Assembly: GCA_937960785.1 (NCBI GenBank)
Contig: CALGOZ010000031.1
Location: 4,111-68,110, forward strand
Origin: an uncultured Pseudogracilibacillus sp.
GTDB lineage: Bacteria > Bacillota > Bacilli > Bacillales > Amphibacillaceae
Length of the DNA: 64,000 nt
Reading direction: 5' to 3'
The position numbers and the translations under genes are program-made. Shown piece by piece: positions 25,645 through 34,861 of this stretch. Positions within the stretch are counted from its first letter, which is position 1; every line of letters begins with the position of its first letter. Under the pieces are notes generated by a model. That model was given only the letters and a program-made list of their open reading frames with translations, had not been told where the DNA came from and did no database searches.

Positions 25645-26980
25645 CAGAAACGACCTCCTTTACAGTACATATCGCTTCTCCATCATACAGTTGAACGGTT
25701 AACAGGTCATCTTTTTCTATCTGTGATATTGAGCTAACAATTGAATTTTTAGGACCGTAAGTTATTGAATAACCCCGCTTCATGATTTCTAAAGGATTTA
25801 ATAAAGATAATTTCTCCACTAAAAGAGCTAGGTGGTGTTCCTTCTTCTGGAGATGATATCGTAATTTGTTTTGTAGCTCGCCTTGCAAAGTTGTAACCTT
25901 TTGTCTACTAAATGAAAGGGCTTGAGCTGGATGAAAGGTTTGTAATTTTCTTTCTAATTCTTTTTGTTTTGTTCTCTTTTCATAAAGCTGCTCTTTCATT
26001 ACATAAAATAAGCGATCGGTTAATTGGTCGACACGCTGACCTTGATCACGAACAAGTTGTAAAGGATATGTAAAAGCACGAGATTGTTCAAGTAGTTTTA
26101 ATTGTCGCTCTTTTTGTAATAAATGATAACGACTTAAGCGAACTATTTCCTTTTCAATAGCGTCGACTTGCCGGATCAACTCTTTAAGGGAAGGTACAGC
26201 AAATTGCGCTGCTCCAGTTGGTGTTGGAGCTCGTAAATCACTGACGAGATCACTAATTGTCGTATCAGTCTCATGACCAATTCCAGTAATCACTGGAATT
26301 CGTGAATGGAAAATTGCCATCGCTACCCTTTCATCGTTAAAGCTTTGTAAATCTTCTAAGGAGCCACCACCTCTTGCGACAATTAACGTATCGAAATCAC
26401 CCTTATTAGCTCGTTCAATCGCTTGCACAATGGAAGGTACAGCTTGTTCACCTTGTACATTTACCGGGAAAATAATTAATTCAACTAACGGAAAGCGATT
26501 GTCAACCGTCGTAATGATATCCCTAACTACAGCCCCATCCCTCGATGTGATGATTGCTATTTTTTTAGGGAACTGAGGAATAGGTTTTTTATGTTCTTTT
26601 GAAAAATAATTTCCTTTCTGTAACTTTTTCTTTAACTGCTCAAAGGCTAAATGTAGGGCACCAATTCCTGATGGTTCCATTTTTTGAACGTAAAGTTGAT
26701 ATTCACCATTTTTTATATAGACACTTATGTAACCAGCTGCAAATACTTTCATACCGTCCTCAACTTTAAAGGAAAGTCGACTATTATCGTCGCGATACAT
26801 CACGGCTTTAATTTGGCTATGTTCATCTTTTAATGTGAAATACATATGCCCGCTCATACGATGGAGGTAGACGTTTGATAATTCACCTTTCACATATATC
26901 CGGCGCAAGTGTCGGTCTTGATCGATTTTATGTTTTATATATTTCGTTAAAGCAGAAACCGTTAAATATTTACGATTCAA
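25628..26980 (-). CDS. xseA: exodeoxyribonuclease VII large subunit
   Basis: Catalytic subunit of ExoVII. The N-terminal OB-fold binds DNA (LSNVYLHRMSGHMYFTLKDE, preceded by VSALTKYIKHKI). The catalytic domain includes IITSRDGAVVRDI, VARGGGSLEDLQSFNDE and the GIGHETDTTISD motif with its metal-binding residues. A long helical segment, residues about 280-400, serves small-subunit binding. 450 residues. Its start overlaps the folD stop by 4 bases. Confidence 0.95.
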   Translation of the reverse strand: MNRKYLTVSALTKYIKHKIDQDRHLRRIYVKGELSNVYLHRMSGHMYFTLKDEHSQIKAVMYRDDNSRLSFKVEDGMKVFAAGYISVYIKNGEYQLYVQKMEPSGIGALHLAFEQLKKKLQKGNYFSKEHKKPIPQFPKKIAIITSRDGAVVRDIITTVDNRFPLVELIIFPVNVQGEQAVPSIVQAIERANKGDFDTLIVARGGGSLEDLQSFNDERVAMAIFHSRIPVITGIGHETDTTISDLVSDLRAPTPTGAAQFAVPSLKELIRQVDAIEKEIVRLSRYHLLQKERQLKLLEQSRAFTYPLQLVRDQGQRVDQLTDRLFYVMKEQLYEKRTKQKELERKLQTFHPAQALSFSRQKVTTLQGELQNKLRYHLQKKEHHLALLVEKLSLLNPLEIMKRGYSITYGPKNSIVSSISQIEKDDLLTVQLYDGEAICTVKEVVSDEQKQ

Positions 26981-27831
26981 CCTTGCTCCAACCTTCTGGC
27001 TGCCCTTATTGTGTTTTCTAAAAGCATTGTAATCGTCATTGGACCGACACCCCCAGGAACTGGAGTAATGTAAGATGCCTTTTCCTTCGCCGAAGCAAAA
27101 TCAACATCACCAGTTAACGAACCGTCTTCGATTCGATTCACTCCGACATCAATTACTGTCGCACCTTCCTTTATGTAAGACCCATCGATTATGTGCGCTT
27201 GTCCTACCGCAACGATCAAAATATCTGCTTGTGTTGTAATTTCTTTTAAGTTTTTCGTACGGGAATGACAATAAGTCACTGTGGCATGTTCGTTTAAAAG
27301 TAGTTGACCCATTGGTTTTCCAACTATATTACTGCGACCGATAATAACTGCATGAGCTCCTTGCAATTCGATTTCCTTTACCTGTAACATTTTTAAAATT
27401 CCATGAGGTGTGCAAGGTAAAAACGTATCCTGATTTAACACCATTTTGCCTACATTTAAAGGATGGAAACCATCGACATCTTTACTCGGGTCGATCGAAG
27501 CAATCACCCGCTGTTCATCGATATGATTCGGTAATGGGAGTTGGACTAAAATACCGTGGATAGATGGTGTTTCATTTAATTCTTTTATTTTTTTTAATAA
27601 TACTTCTTCCGTTGTCGTTTCATCCATATAAATTACTTCCGAATTTATACCAATTTCTTTCGCAGCTTTTTCTTTACCTCTTACATACGATTTTGAAGCA
27701 GGATCGTTCCCGATTAAAATAACGGATAAGTGTGGAATGATACCTTCTTTTTTTAACTGTTTTACTTCTAGTCGCATTTCGTTGCGCAATTGTGCGGCTA
27801 CTTCTTTTCCACTAATTATGTTTGCGCTCAT
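26977..27831 (-). CDS. folD: bifunctional methylenetetrahydrofolate dehydrogenase/cyclohydrolase FolD
   Basis: Interconverts 5,10-methylene-THF and 10-formyl-THF. The sequence shows the catalytic Lys in the SKSYVRGKEKAA region, the substrate motif GILVQLPLPNH, the VDGFHPLNVGK segment, the NADP site GRSNIVGKPMGQLL and the C-terminal TPVPGGVGPMTI signature. The frame opens upstream to 27897, but ATG 27831 (MSANIISG) follows AAGGGGA, giving 284 residues, the usual length. The start lies 20 bases inside the end of nusB. Confidence 0.95.
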   Translation of the reverse strand: MSANIISGKEVAAQLRNEMRLEVKQLKKEGIIPHLSVILIGNDPASKSYVRGKEKAAKEIGINSEVIYMDETTTEEVLLKKIKELNETPSIHGILVQLPLPNHIDEQRVIASIDPSKDVDGFHPLNVGKMVLNQDTFLPCTPHGILKMLQVKEIELQGAHAVIIGRSNIVGKPMGQLLLNEHATVTYCHSRTKNLKEITTQADILIVAVGQAHIIDGSYIKEGATVIDVGVNRIEDGSLTGDVDFASAKEKASYITPVPGGVGPMTITMLLENTIRAARRLEQG

Positions 27832-28207
27832 CGATATCCCCTTCTTTAATAATTTTTGATAAAATTCCGTTAATAAATTTACTTGCATCTTCATCACTGT
27901 ACATATGGGCTAATTCTAATGCTTCATTGATCGACACTGCATACGGAATGTCCTCAATGTATATCATTTCATAAAGTGACATGCGAAGAATCGTCTTATC
28001 GACTAAGGATAGACGTTCTAGTGTCCAATTTATTAAATATTTATCAATTAATTGATCTAAAACTGCTTTGTTCTCTTTGACCCCTTCAATTAATTGTTTT
28101 GTTAAAGGATGGCTGTATTCCTCTATTTGACGGTCATTTATTTCTAATTGAAATAATACTTTAAATGCTTCTTGTCGTGCTTTACGCCTCGTTGTCAAAC
28201 TAATCAC
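27812..28207 (-). CDS. nusB: transcription antitermination factor NusB
   Basis: RNA-binding protein that, with NusE (ribosomal S10), recognises boxA sequences in rRNA leaders. 131 residues, all-helical, with the N-terminal RRKARQEAFKVLFQLE and the conserved LSLVDKTILRMSLYEM and SINEALELAHMYSDEDASKFINGIL stretches in separate helices. It is first in the nusB-folD-xseA-xseB-ispA operon, and the terminator of accC separates it from the genes upstream. The yqhY gene often found between accC and nusB is absent. Confidence 0.93.
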   Translation of the reverse strand: MISLTTRRKARQEAFKVLFQLEINDRQIEEYSHPLTKQLIEGVKENKAVLDQLIDKYLINWTLERLSLVDKTILRMSLYEMIYIEDIPYAVSINEALELAHMYSDEDASKFINGILSKIIKEGDIDERKHN

Positions 28208-28316
28208 CTACATAATTTAATCTGTCTTAGAAAATCGTACCAAATTTATATTCACAATGCTAGAAGAAGCTAGTTCATTGTTTAGATTTATTGTACACTT
28301 ATTCACATTCCTATAA

Positions 28317-28351
28317 ACTAAAAGAGAGAGAAAGTATTTTCTCTCTCTTTT
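28317..28351 (-). terminator. terminator of the accBC operon
   Basis: AAAGAGAGAGAAA (28321-28333) pairs with TTTTCTCTCTCTTT (28337-28350). T runs flank both ends; on the minus strand TTTTAG follows the stem. It lies 10 bases past the accC stop. Confidence 0.75.
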
Positions 28352-28360
28352 AGCTTTCAT

Positions 28361-29719
28361 TTAATCGTTTTCTTCAACGATTGGATAATCGGTTAAAAAG
28401 TTCGTATTAAAATCCCCTTCTACGAATACGTCGTGTTCCATTAGACGACGATGGAAAGGTATTGTCGTTTTAACCCCATCAATCATAAATTCATCTAATG
28501 CCCGTCGCATCCGACTAACTGCTTCTTCTCTCGTTTTACCATATGTAATTAACTTTGCGACCATCGAATCGTAAAATGGCGGGATTGTATACCCTGGATA
28601 AACCGCTGAATCGACACGAACACCATTTCCACCCGGTGCTAAATAAGATTTAACTTTTCCAGGTTGTGGCATGAATCCGTTGAAAGGATCCTCAGCATTA
28701 ATTCGTACTTCAATCGACCAACCGTCAAATTGTACATCTTCCTGAGTAAAGGATAATGGTTCGTTGTTTGCGATACGAATTTGTTCTTTAATTAAGTCGA
28801 TTCCAGTTACCATTTCAGTAACAGGATGTTCTACTTGAATTCGAGTATTCATTTCCATGAAATAAAATTCATTGTTTTCTCGGTTAAAGATATATTCAAT
28901 CGTTCCAGCACCTTCATAATTTACGGCTTTTGCTGCTTTTACAGACGCTTCACCCATTTTTTCACGAATTTCAGGAGTAATCGCTGGCGATGGAGTCTCT
29001 TCGACGAGTTTTTGTAGTCGTCGTTGAATCGTACAGTCTCTTTCACCAAGATGGACGACATTTCCATGTTGGTCTGCTAATACTTGAATTTCTACGTGAC
29101 GGAAGTCCTCGATAAATTTCTCTAAATATACACCGGGATTTCCGAAGGCTTGTTCTGCCTCTTTTTGTGTAACTTTAAAGCCACTACGTAATTCTTTTTC
29201 ATCGCGAGCAATCCGAATACCTCGACCACCACCACCAGCAGTAGCTTTAATAATTACTGGATAACCAATTTCCTCAGCTACTCGAACTGCTTCTTCTTCA
29301 TTTTCCAATACGCCGTCAGAGCCAGGTACAATTGGAACTCCGGCTTCTTCCATCGTTTTACGTGCGATATCTTTAATTCCCATCTTTTGAATTGCTTCTG
29401 CAGAAGGGCCGATAAATTTAATATTTACTTCCTTACAAATTTCTGCAAAGTCAGCATTTTCAGCTAAAAAGCCGTATCCTGGATGAATTGCATCAACACC
29501 TGTTGATGTCGCTACAGATAAAATGTTCGGAATGTTCAAGTAACTTTCTGTGCTAGGGGCTGGGCCGATACAGTAAGCCTCGTCTGCTAATTCGACATGT
29601 AAAGAGTCACGGTCTGCCTCAGAATAAACTGCGACCGTCTCAATACCTAATTCTTTACAAGCACGAATAATACGTACAGCAATTTCACCCCGATTAGCGA
29701 CTAATATTTTTTTAATCAA
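28361..29719 (-). CDS. accC: acetyl-CoA carboxylase biotin carboxylase subunit AccC
   Basis: ATP-dependent carboxylation of biotin on AccB, the first half-reaction of fatty acid synthesis. An N-terminal ATP-grasp pre-domain ([18 protein letters not shown]) is followed by the ATP-grasp fold with the glycine-rich loop [14 protein letters not shown], the [15 protein letters not shown] catalytic segment, and a C-terminal biotin carboxylase domain. 452 residues. It starts at ATG 29719, 13 bases downstream of accB. It could also serve the propionyl-CoA carboxylase beta subunit at 3749, which lacks its own alpha subunit here. Confidence 0.96.
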   Translation of the reverse strand: MIKKILVANRGEIAVRIIRACKELGIETVAVYSEADRDSLHVELADEAYCIGPAPSTESYLNIPNILSVATSTGVDAIHPGYGFLAENADFAEICKEVNIKFIGPSAEAIQKMGIKDIARKTMEEAGVPIVPGSDGVLENEEEAVRVAEEIGYPVIIKATAGGGGRGIRIARDEKELRSGFKVTQKEAEQAFGNPGVYLEKFIEDFRHVEIQVLADQHGNVVHLGERDCTIQRRLQKLVEETPSPAITPEIREKMGEASVKAAKAVNYEGAGTIEYIFNRENNEFYFMEMNTRIQVEHPVTEMVTGIDLIKEQIRIANNEPLSFTQEDVQFDGWSIEVRINAEDPFNGFMPQPGKVKSYLAPGGNGVRVDSAVYPGYTIPPFYDSMVAKLITYGKTREEAVSRMRRALDEFMIDGVKTTIPFHRRLMEHDVFVEGDFNTNFLTDYPIVEEND

Positions 29720-29732
29720 CTATATCGTCCCC

Positions 29733-30242
29733 TTATTTCTGTTTTACTTTAAATAATGGTTGTCCGTACTCGACCAACTCGCCATCTTCAACGAGTACTT
29801 CGATAATTTCGCCAGAGGTTTCAGCTTCGATCTCGTTAAATAATTTCATTGCTTCAACGATACAAACGATCGTATCATCGTTAATTTGATCTCCAACCTC
29901 TACGTAAGGATCGCTTTCCGGTGAAGGCTTACGATAAAACGTTCCAACCATTGGGGAAACGATTTCAACAACGCTATCATCATTCGCTTCGACTTCCTCA
30001 GTAATCGCTTGTTGTTTAGGAAGTTCCTTTTTCGTAAAAGTCTCTTCTTCCTTTGGTTCTTCTTGAACTATAGGAGCTGCTTGCTGAGGCTGTGTTACTT
30101 GTTCATTCGTAACAACTTGTGTCGCCCCACCTACATGCTTTTTAATCGATAATGTTGCTCCATCATTTTCATAACTAAATTCACTAATTGATGAATTATC
30201 AATTAGTCTAATAATTTCTCTAATCTCTTGTACCTTAAACAT
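29733..30242 (-). CDS. accB: acetyl-CoA carboxylase biotin carrier protein AccB
   Basis: Carries biotin between AccC and the carboxyltransferase. The N-terminal 35 residues form the conserved dimerisation helix region (VQEIREIIRLIDNSSISEF). A long Pro/Gln/Glu-rich flexible linker follows, and the C-terminal biotinyl domain ends with the biotinylated Lys of EAMKLFNEIEAE. 169 residues, a little longer than the 159 of B. subtilis because of the linker. ATG 30242 follows AAGGAGAG. Confidence 0.95.
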   Translation of the reverse strand: MFKVQEIREIIRLIDNSSISEFSYENDGATLSIKKHVGGATQVVTNEQVTQPQQAAPIVQEEPKEEETFTKKELPKQQAITEEVEANDDSVVEIVSPMVGTFYRKPSPESDPYVEVGDQINDDTIVCIVEAMKLFNEIEAETSGEIIEVLVEDGELVEYGQPLFKVKQK

Positions 30243-30559
30243 GAACTAAACTCTCCTTTGACTATGTAATCATATTTCATATTCTACCATAAATTTAATC
30301 GGAATGAGGAAAAAACGTATAAATATTGTATAGGCGTGCACGATTCATTAAATATTCGGTTAATTGCTAAATAACTAGGATAAAACCTAGTCAAATAAAA
30401 TGACGGTATGTAGTTAAAATTTTTCAACGTAGAAAATGTGAGGTAAGTTTTTTGTAAAACTTTTCTGTCTTGGAGAAACCTTATGTAAATTTTATTAAAA
30501 GTTCGGGAAAGTGAGCCAATTTTATTATCATAAGAATCGATTTTAAACAATTTTTCGGA
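30243..30559. other. non-coding interval upstream of accB
   Basis: About 320 AT-rich bases with no convincing gene. A 103-residue minus-strand frame (30284-30595) is rejected because it has biased composition and runs into the spoIIIA terminator. The only structures I see are a short hairpin ACTAGG/CCTAGT (30374-30391) and several weak -10-like motifs such as TAGAAT and TACAAT on the minus strand. It presumably holds the accBC promoter and a leader. I cannot place the promoter with confidence. Confidence 0.4.
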
Positions 30560-30612
30560 AAATAAAAAAACAAAATGTACTAAGTTTCTAACCAAAGAGA
30601 AACTCAGTACAT
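30560..30612 (-). terminator. terminator of the spoIIIA operon
   Basis: Sixteen-base arms within 30576-30611 (TGTACTGAGTTTCTCT and AGAAACTTAGTACA on the minus strand, with a wobble), followed by TTTTGTTTTTTT. It lies about 80 bases past the spoIIIAH stop; the sequence between shows nothing. Confidence 0.88.
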
Positions 30613-30692
30613 TCTTTCATTTATGCTGGTGTTGTCTCAAGCTCTTAAACAATCAATTTACTTTAAAGAAATAAATGTTTTACCATATATAC

Positions 30693-31247
30693 CTATTGAT
30701 CTTGAAAATGAACGTCAACTTGCACATTGTCTAACTCATCTCGTACCGTTTGCATGATTTGCACTGCTTCTTCCCGAGGCAATTCTTTCGTAATGACGTG
30801 AACATGGACTTTTTCTTCTTCTGCGCGAACTAAAACATCTTTATAATGTTCCTGTTTTGATAAAATTGTCTCTTGTAAAATTTTTTCTTTTGTAGCAATT
30901 TTATCGATTTCATTTATTTCGTTCATCGCTTGGTTGATTTCTACTGTCGATGAATCACTGGAAGCAATAATTTCCTGAAGTCGTTCTTTTTGTAAGCTTC
31001 GCTCATCGTCAATTTCCATTCGTAACGTAGCAAAAAGTTCACTCATTCCTAATGTTGTTATATCTTCAACTGAAGCATCATCCTCGATTTCTTCATAAGA
31101 TTCATCAAAATCAAACTGAAACTGACCTGCTTCGTCTTCCGTATGTATATAGGCTAGATCCTCTTGATCGGACATTAAATAATACACACTTAAGACGATC
31201 ATTAAACTTAACATCGTTAATAACCAAACAGTCTGTTTTTTCAACAC
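30693..31247 (-). CDS. spoIIIAH: stage III sporulation protein AH
   Basis: Mother-cell membrane protein whose extracellular domain meets forespore SpoIIQ to form the channel across the two membranes. One N-terminal transmembrane helix (VWLLTMLSLMIVLSVYYLM), then an acidic linker and a YscJ/FliF-like ring-building domain at the C terminus (VHVITKELPREEAVQIMQTVRDEL region). 184 residues, shorter than the 218 of B. subtilis, mainly in the linker. It starts at GTG 31247; the adjacent TTG at 31244 is an alternative. Last of the eight spoIIIA genes. Confidence 0.92.
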   Translation of the reverse strand: MLKKQTVWLLTMLSLMIVLSVYYLMSDQEDLAYIHTEDEAGQFQFDFDESYEEIEDDASVEDITTLGMSELFATLRMEIDDERSLQKERLQEIIASSDSSTVEINQAMNEINEIDKIATKEKILQETILSKQEHYKDVLVRAEEEKVHVHVITKELPREEAVQIMQTVRDELDNVQVDVHFQDQ

Positions 31248-31259
31248 GGAAACTCCCCC

Positions 31260-31865
31260 TTATTTTGGTAATACACTAATTCTATACGTCGGCACATCGA
31301 GGACACGAGAGACAGCCTCAACTATTTGTTGTTTGACGGCAGCGTTTTCTACACCTTTAGCAATAATAAACACACCTCGAACTTGTGGTTTTTCTGTTTT
31401 TAAAAGGACTGGAACTTCTTCGTCCCCTTGTCTGACATGAACGATCCTTGTTTCTTTCGTTTCGTCTTCTACCGTCCTTTGCCCACCGCTTTGGTCTGTT
31501 TCAATAGTTGTTTGTTGTCCTAATACGACGTCTTTTTCATACATTTGTACATTCGTTGAATCGATATTGACCATTACCTCGACTTCGGTCACACCACTTA
31601 GTTTATTTAACATCGCTTGTAGACCTCTTTCATACTCCTGTTCCATTTCTTTTATATCAGAAATTAGTTGGTCTCTATCTTGTTTTATTGTCTCTTCGAT
31701 ATCCTCTTCATCGAGTAAACTAAATTCGTCTTTTTCATCTTGTTTAAATAAATCACTGATCATAATAAAGACAACACCGACGATTGCTAAGCTAAGAATT
31801 AACAATTTTCTTCGTTCGATTTGTTTGAATAAGGAACGAACTTGTTCAAAAAGGTTTTTAATCAA
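31260..31865 (-). CDS. spoIIIAG: stage III sporulation protein AG
   Basis: Ring-forming component of the SpoIIIA-SpoIIQ channel. It has a transmembrane helix at residues about 20-38 (LLILSLAIVGVVFIMI), an acidic region, and the ring-building fold with the beta-strand insertion that makes the SpoIIIAG barrel, ending with the GVFIIAKGVENAAVKQQI motif. 201 residues. The start is TTG 31865 behind GGAGG. It overlaps spoIIIAF by 8 bases. Confidence 0.93.
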   Translation of the reverse strand: MIKNLFEQVRSLFKQIERRKLLILSLAIVGVVFIMISDLFKQDEKDEFSLLDEEDIEETIKQDRDQLISDIKEMEQEYERGLQAMLNKLSGVTEVEVMVNIDSTNVQMYEKDVVLGQQTTIETDQSGGQRTVEDETKETRIVHVRQGDEEVPVLLKTEKPQVRGVFIIAKGVENAAVKQQIVEAVSRVLDVPTYRISVLPK

Positions 31866-32481
31866 TTGTCCCTCCTCCCCAGTAAAAGGTAAATTGAACT
31901 TCTTCCTCTAACTGCCAAATATTACGCAATGTCTGTTCTATTTCCATTTCGTCTTTTGTTTTTGGTTCATTTTTGTTTTTAGTTACTGCTCCAATCGTCA
32001 CATTTTCAATCGGTTTTATTTTATTTATATTTGCTTCACTAGAGTTTTGTAAATGAATTCCTATCGACTCAAGTCCTACCTCTTCGCCTTCAGTAACATG
32101 AAACGTTATGTCCTTTATTTTTAGATTATAGTTGCTTTCTAAGATAGGATTGGCAGATACCTTATACTGTTCTTCTAACTCATTCCATATATATGCAACT
32201 TGTTCGGCTTGTATATCCTCTTTTTGTTTCTCTACTTGTTGCTTTGTTTCTTCGAGCTCTGATTCATCTTGCATTAAATAATGTTCAAAAGTTGAAATAT
32301 GTTCTGTGATGTCTGTCTTTAACAAATAAAAAATAGGTTGCCCTAATAGAAGCAAAAACAATAAACCAAATACAAAATGGACATATTTCTTTAACCGGTT
32401 GGAAGGGAGTAACATTTCTAGAATCGTTCCGATAAAGATAAGGACGACTATTTGCCTTAGCCAGTCGTATAAAAAGTTCAT
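31858..32481 (-). CDS. spoIIIAF: stage III sporulation protein AF
   Basis: Membrane protein of the mother-cell SpoIIIA complex. Two N-terminal transmembrane helices (LRQIVVLIFIGTILEMLLP and YVHFVFGLLFLLLLGQPIFYLL) contain the family's SNRLKKYVHFVFGL signature. A soluble domain with a ring-building-like fold follows. 207 residues. It overlaps the start of spoIIIAG, and the gap to spoIIIAE is 16 bases. Confidence 0.93.
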   Translation of the reverse strand: MNFLYDWLRQIVVLIFIGTILEMLLPSNRLKKYVHFVFGLLFLLLLGQPIFYLLKTDITEHISTFEHYLMQDESELEETKQQVEKQKEDIQAEQVAYIWNELEEQYKVSANPILESNYNLKIKDITFHVTEGEEVGLESIGIHLQNSSEANINKIKPIENVTIGAVTKNKNEPKTKDEMEIEQTLRNIWQLEEEVQFTFYWGGGTID

Positions 32482-32497
32482 TGTTGATCCCTACTTT

Positions 32498-33700
32498 CTA
32501 CCGTAAAAGAATCGGAATATTACTTGCTGCAACGATAATGACAATAGTTAGAAAAAACATAAACGTCATGCCGATTAAACAGGCCAGTACATACATCGTA
32601 TATTGACTCATCGTGTGTAAGATTTGGACCGTTTCCTTTGGAGCTAGAAGTTGCATAAGCGAAGCGACAAGTTTATATATAAAGGCAATAACTCCAATTT
32701 TGATTGCTGGAAATATAGCAAATAGTACGATAATTAGTAAGCCGACGATTCCTAGAGAGTTTTTTAATAATAAACTAGCAGATAAAATCGTATCAGCTGC
32801 ATCGGTGACTGTTTGTCCGATAACAGGTATAAAATTACTTGCAATAAACTTTGTCGTCTTTAACGCAACTCCATCTTGGACAGCACTTGCGGCCCCTTGA
32901 ATCGATAAAACGGTTAAAAACACTCCTAAATATAGACCTAGACCTCCTAGACTAATTGTTCGAATTAATTGAGCTAAATGGGTCACTTGAAACCGCTTAT
33001 TAAACTCACTTACAAACATTAACAATGCTGCAACATAAAGTAGTGGAAATACAAATCGACTTAATAAAAGACCGCTCATATGAATAAGGAAAATAATAAT
33101 TGGATGAAAGAAAGCTACTTGTGTAAACTGACCTAAAGATGCAATAATTCCTAAAAGCAAGGGAAAAAGTGCGATAATAAAATCGCTCATTAATTGGATT
33201 GCATCCTTAGCATAAGAAATTGCTAAATAAAACGATTGTAACGTTAATAAAAATAAAACTGTAACGACCACAAAACGAGCAACTTGTTGGACCGTACTTT
33301 TTTCAAAGGCATTTAACATCGTCTGTAAAACAGTAGCGCATATTGTTAAAAGGATTAATGTACCTAGCAATTTCCCATTTACAAGTACTTCGTGAAATAA
33401 ATAGGCTAACAATCCTTTCACAAAATTAGAGAGCGAAAATTTTTCTTCACTTTTAATTAAGTCTTTTATACTTTTGGTTTGGAGCTCATCTACATAAGGC
33501 CCGTAAGACTCTCTCAACTGTTGCCAAAACATTTCTACTTCATCGGTATGCAATTGTTCCATTACTTCTTCCTGAATATTTTCCTCATCAACTAGTGGAA
33601 CATCTTCTTCTGCAGCGACACTTTTTAATGAAAGCAAAAAGCTACTAATAAGTACGAGTAAGAATATTTTGAAAATAACATCCATCTTTAAATTGTCCAT
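32498..33700 (-). CDS. spoIIIAE: stage III sporulation protein AE
   Basis: Polytopic membrane protein of the SpoIIIA complex. A signal-like N-terminal helix (IFKIFLLVLISSFLLSL), a soluble segment to about residue 90, then around seven hydrophobic segments, including the conserved GVALKTTKFIASNFIPVIG region and FAIFPAIKIGVIAF. 400 residues. It starts at ATG 33700; the GGAG lies 13 bases away, a long spacing. A second in-frame ATG five codons later is possible. Confidence 0.94.
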   Translation of the reverse strand: MDNLKMDVIFKIFLLVLISSFLLSLKSVAAEEDVPLVDEENIQEEVMEQLHTDEVEMFWQQLRESYGPYVDELQTKSIKDLIKSEEKFSLSNFVKGLLAYLFHEVLVNGKLLGTLILLTICATVLQTMLNAFEKSTVQQVARFVVVTVLFLLTLQSFYLAISYAKDAIQLMSDFIIALFPLLLGIIASLGQFTQVAFFHPIIIFLIHMSGLLLSRFVFPLLYVAALLMFVSEFNKRFQVTHLAQLIRTISLGGLGLYLGVFLTVLSIQGAASAVQDGVALKTTKFIASNFIPVIGQTVTDAADTILSASLLLKNSLGIVGLLIIVLFAIFPAIKIGVIAFIYKLVASLMQLLAPKETVQILHTMSQYTMYVLACLIGMTFMFFLTIVIIVAASNIPILLR

Positions 33701-33722
33701 GCATATGTCGCAACTCCTTTAT

Positions 33723-34121
33723 TCAATTCAACCCTATTGGAATTAACTCGAGAATCATTTCGATTACCGCTTGGATAATCGGTAAGGCTAACAGTAGAAT
33801 GAATATTTTCCCTGCAAGCTCAATTTTCGCAGCTAAACTAGTTAATCCTGAATCCCTTACTAAATTGGCACTTATTTCAACGATGTAACTTATTCCGATA
33901 ATTTTAAATACAGTATCTAAATAAAAACGTTGGATCGATGCTTGTAATGCCAATTGCTCGAAGTAGACAATAATAGCCTTAATTTGTTCAACAATAAATA
34001 AAAAAATAATAATAGATGCGAGAAAAGCAATAAGAAAAGCAATGTTCGCTTGCACATCTTTTAATGCAAGGTATAGTAATGCACTTGTTAAGGCGAATAA
34101 AACAATCTGGATAATATCCAT
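33723..34121 (-). CDS. spoIIIAD: stage III sporulation protein AD
   Basis: Small membrane subunit of the SpoIIIA complex. 132 residues, with hydrophobic segments at residues about 1-20, 27-45, 70-90 and 105-130, and the conserved stretch FKIIGISYIVEISANLVRD. ATG 34121 stands only two bases after the spoIIIAC stop, so translation is coupled. Confidence 0.93.
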   Translation of the reverse strand: MDIIQIVLFALTSALLYLALKDVQANIAFLIAFLASIIIFLFIVEQIKAIIVYFEQLALQASIQRFYLDTVFKIIGISYIVEISANLVRDSGLTSLAAKIELAGKIFILLLALPIIQAVIEMILELIPIGLN

Positions 34122-34123
34122 TG

Positions 34124-34333
34124 TTACATTCCTTTTAATAAAAATACCGATTGAATTTGCTGAAAAAGTCGAGCTAAATGATGAATTACGATTAATAAAA
34201 CAAGAATGAATCCAACGAGAGAAATAAATTGTGCAATATCTTCTCGACCTAATTGACGTAACATAGTAAACAACAGTGCCGTAACAATCCCAATTCCACC
34301 TATTTGAAATAAAATCGTCGTATCAAACAGAAT
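34124..34333 (-). CDS. spoIIIAC: stage III sporulation protein AC, apparent ATT start
   Basis: Two-helix membrane protein of the SpoIIIA complex, 69 residues. The translation FQIGGIGIVTALLF, then LRQLGREDIAQFISLVGFI and a C-terminal LLKGM aligns along its length with B. subtilis SpoIIIAC. There is no ATG, GTG or TTG in frame between the spoIIIAB stop (TAG at 34348-34346) and the conserved part. The only well-spaced start is ATT at 34333, eight bases after AGGAGG, and it gives the right N-terminal length. ATC and CTG neighbours are less well placed. Its frame is the same as that of spoIIIAB, four codons downstream. Confidence 0.85.
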   Translation of the reverse strand: MLFDTTILFQIGGIGIVTALLFTMLRQLGREDIAQFISLVGFILVLLIVIHHLARLFQQIQSVFLLKGM

Positions 34334-34345
34334 GATAATCCCCTC

Positions 34346-34861
34346 CTATATGAGGATTAATACGATGAAAATACCGAGTAAAACACTTACGGTCTTAACC
34401 ATTTGTTCATATCTTTGTTTTCTTTCCAAAGCTAGATCTAATTGTTTTTGTAAATAATATATCGTTAATGTAATTTGTTTTTGTTGTTGCTCTATCGTAT
34501 GGTTACCAATATTTTTACCGAATTCGTACATCACCTCGAGGTCTTCATTTTTTAAGGTCGATGTCGCTTTTAACTTATTGAGCTCATCTGTCCAAACGTT
34601 ATAAAAATTATCTACCGGATAGGTAAGTTGTTCCGCTAAAGCACCGTAAAATCCAGCTATTGGACCGACTGTCTTCTTGTGAATGTTAAAAAAAATTTGC
34701 TGTAATGAATGAAAACTAAAGGTCATTTCTGCTTCCATCATTTGGAGTGTATAAATTAATATCCGTAATTGTTTCGTTCTTAGTGTAAAATTGCGACTTA
34801 TGTCAAAGCCTACAAGAGATGAAGCGGTTATAAAAAGTGTCGCTCCGATCAGTTTAAACAT
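34346..34861 (-). CDS. spoIIIAB: stage III sporulation protein AB
   Basis: Membrane-anchored helical protein related to the GspF/PilC platform fold. N-terminal hydrophobic helix (LIGATLFITASSLVGF), conserved LRILIYTLQMMEAEMTFS, a helical domain, and a C-terminal transmembrane helix (VSVLLGIFIVLILI). 171 residues. It overlaps spoIIIAA by 13 bases. Confidence 0.94.
   Translation of the reverse strand: MFKLIGATLFITASSLVGFDISRNFTLRTKQLRILIYTLQMMEAEMTFSFHSLQQIFFNIHKKTVGPIAGFYGALAEQLTYPVDNFYNVWTDELNKLKATSTLKNEDLEVMYEFGKNIGNHTIEQQQKQITLTIYYLQKQLDLALERKQRYEQMVKTVSVLLGIFIVLILI

Noticed and set aside
30374..30391. ACTAGG/CCTAGT hairpin as a FapR operator for accBC
   Set aside because: FapR sites are continuous 17-base palindromes; here six bases of loop separate the arms.
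30284..30595. 103-residue minus-strand open frame upstream of accB
   Set aside because: It reads through the spoIIIA terminator, has no ribosome binding site and has Phe/Tyr/Leu-rich composition typical of AT-rich non-coding DNA.
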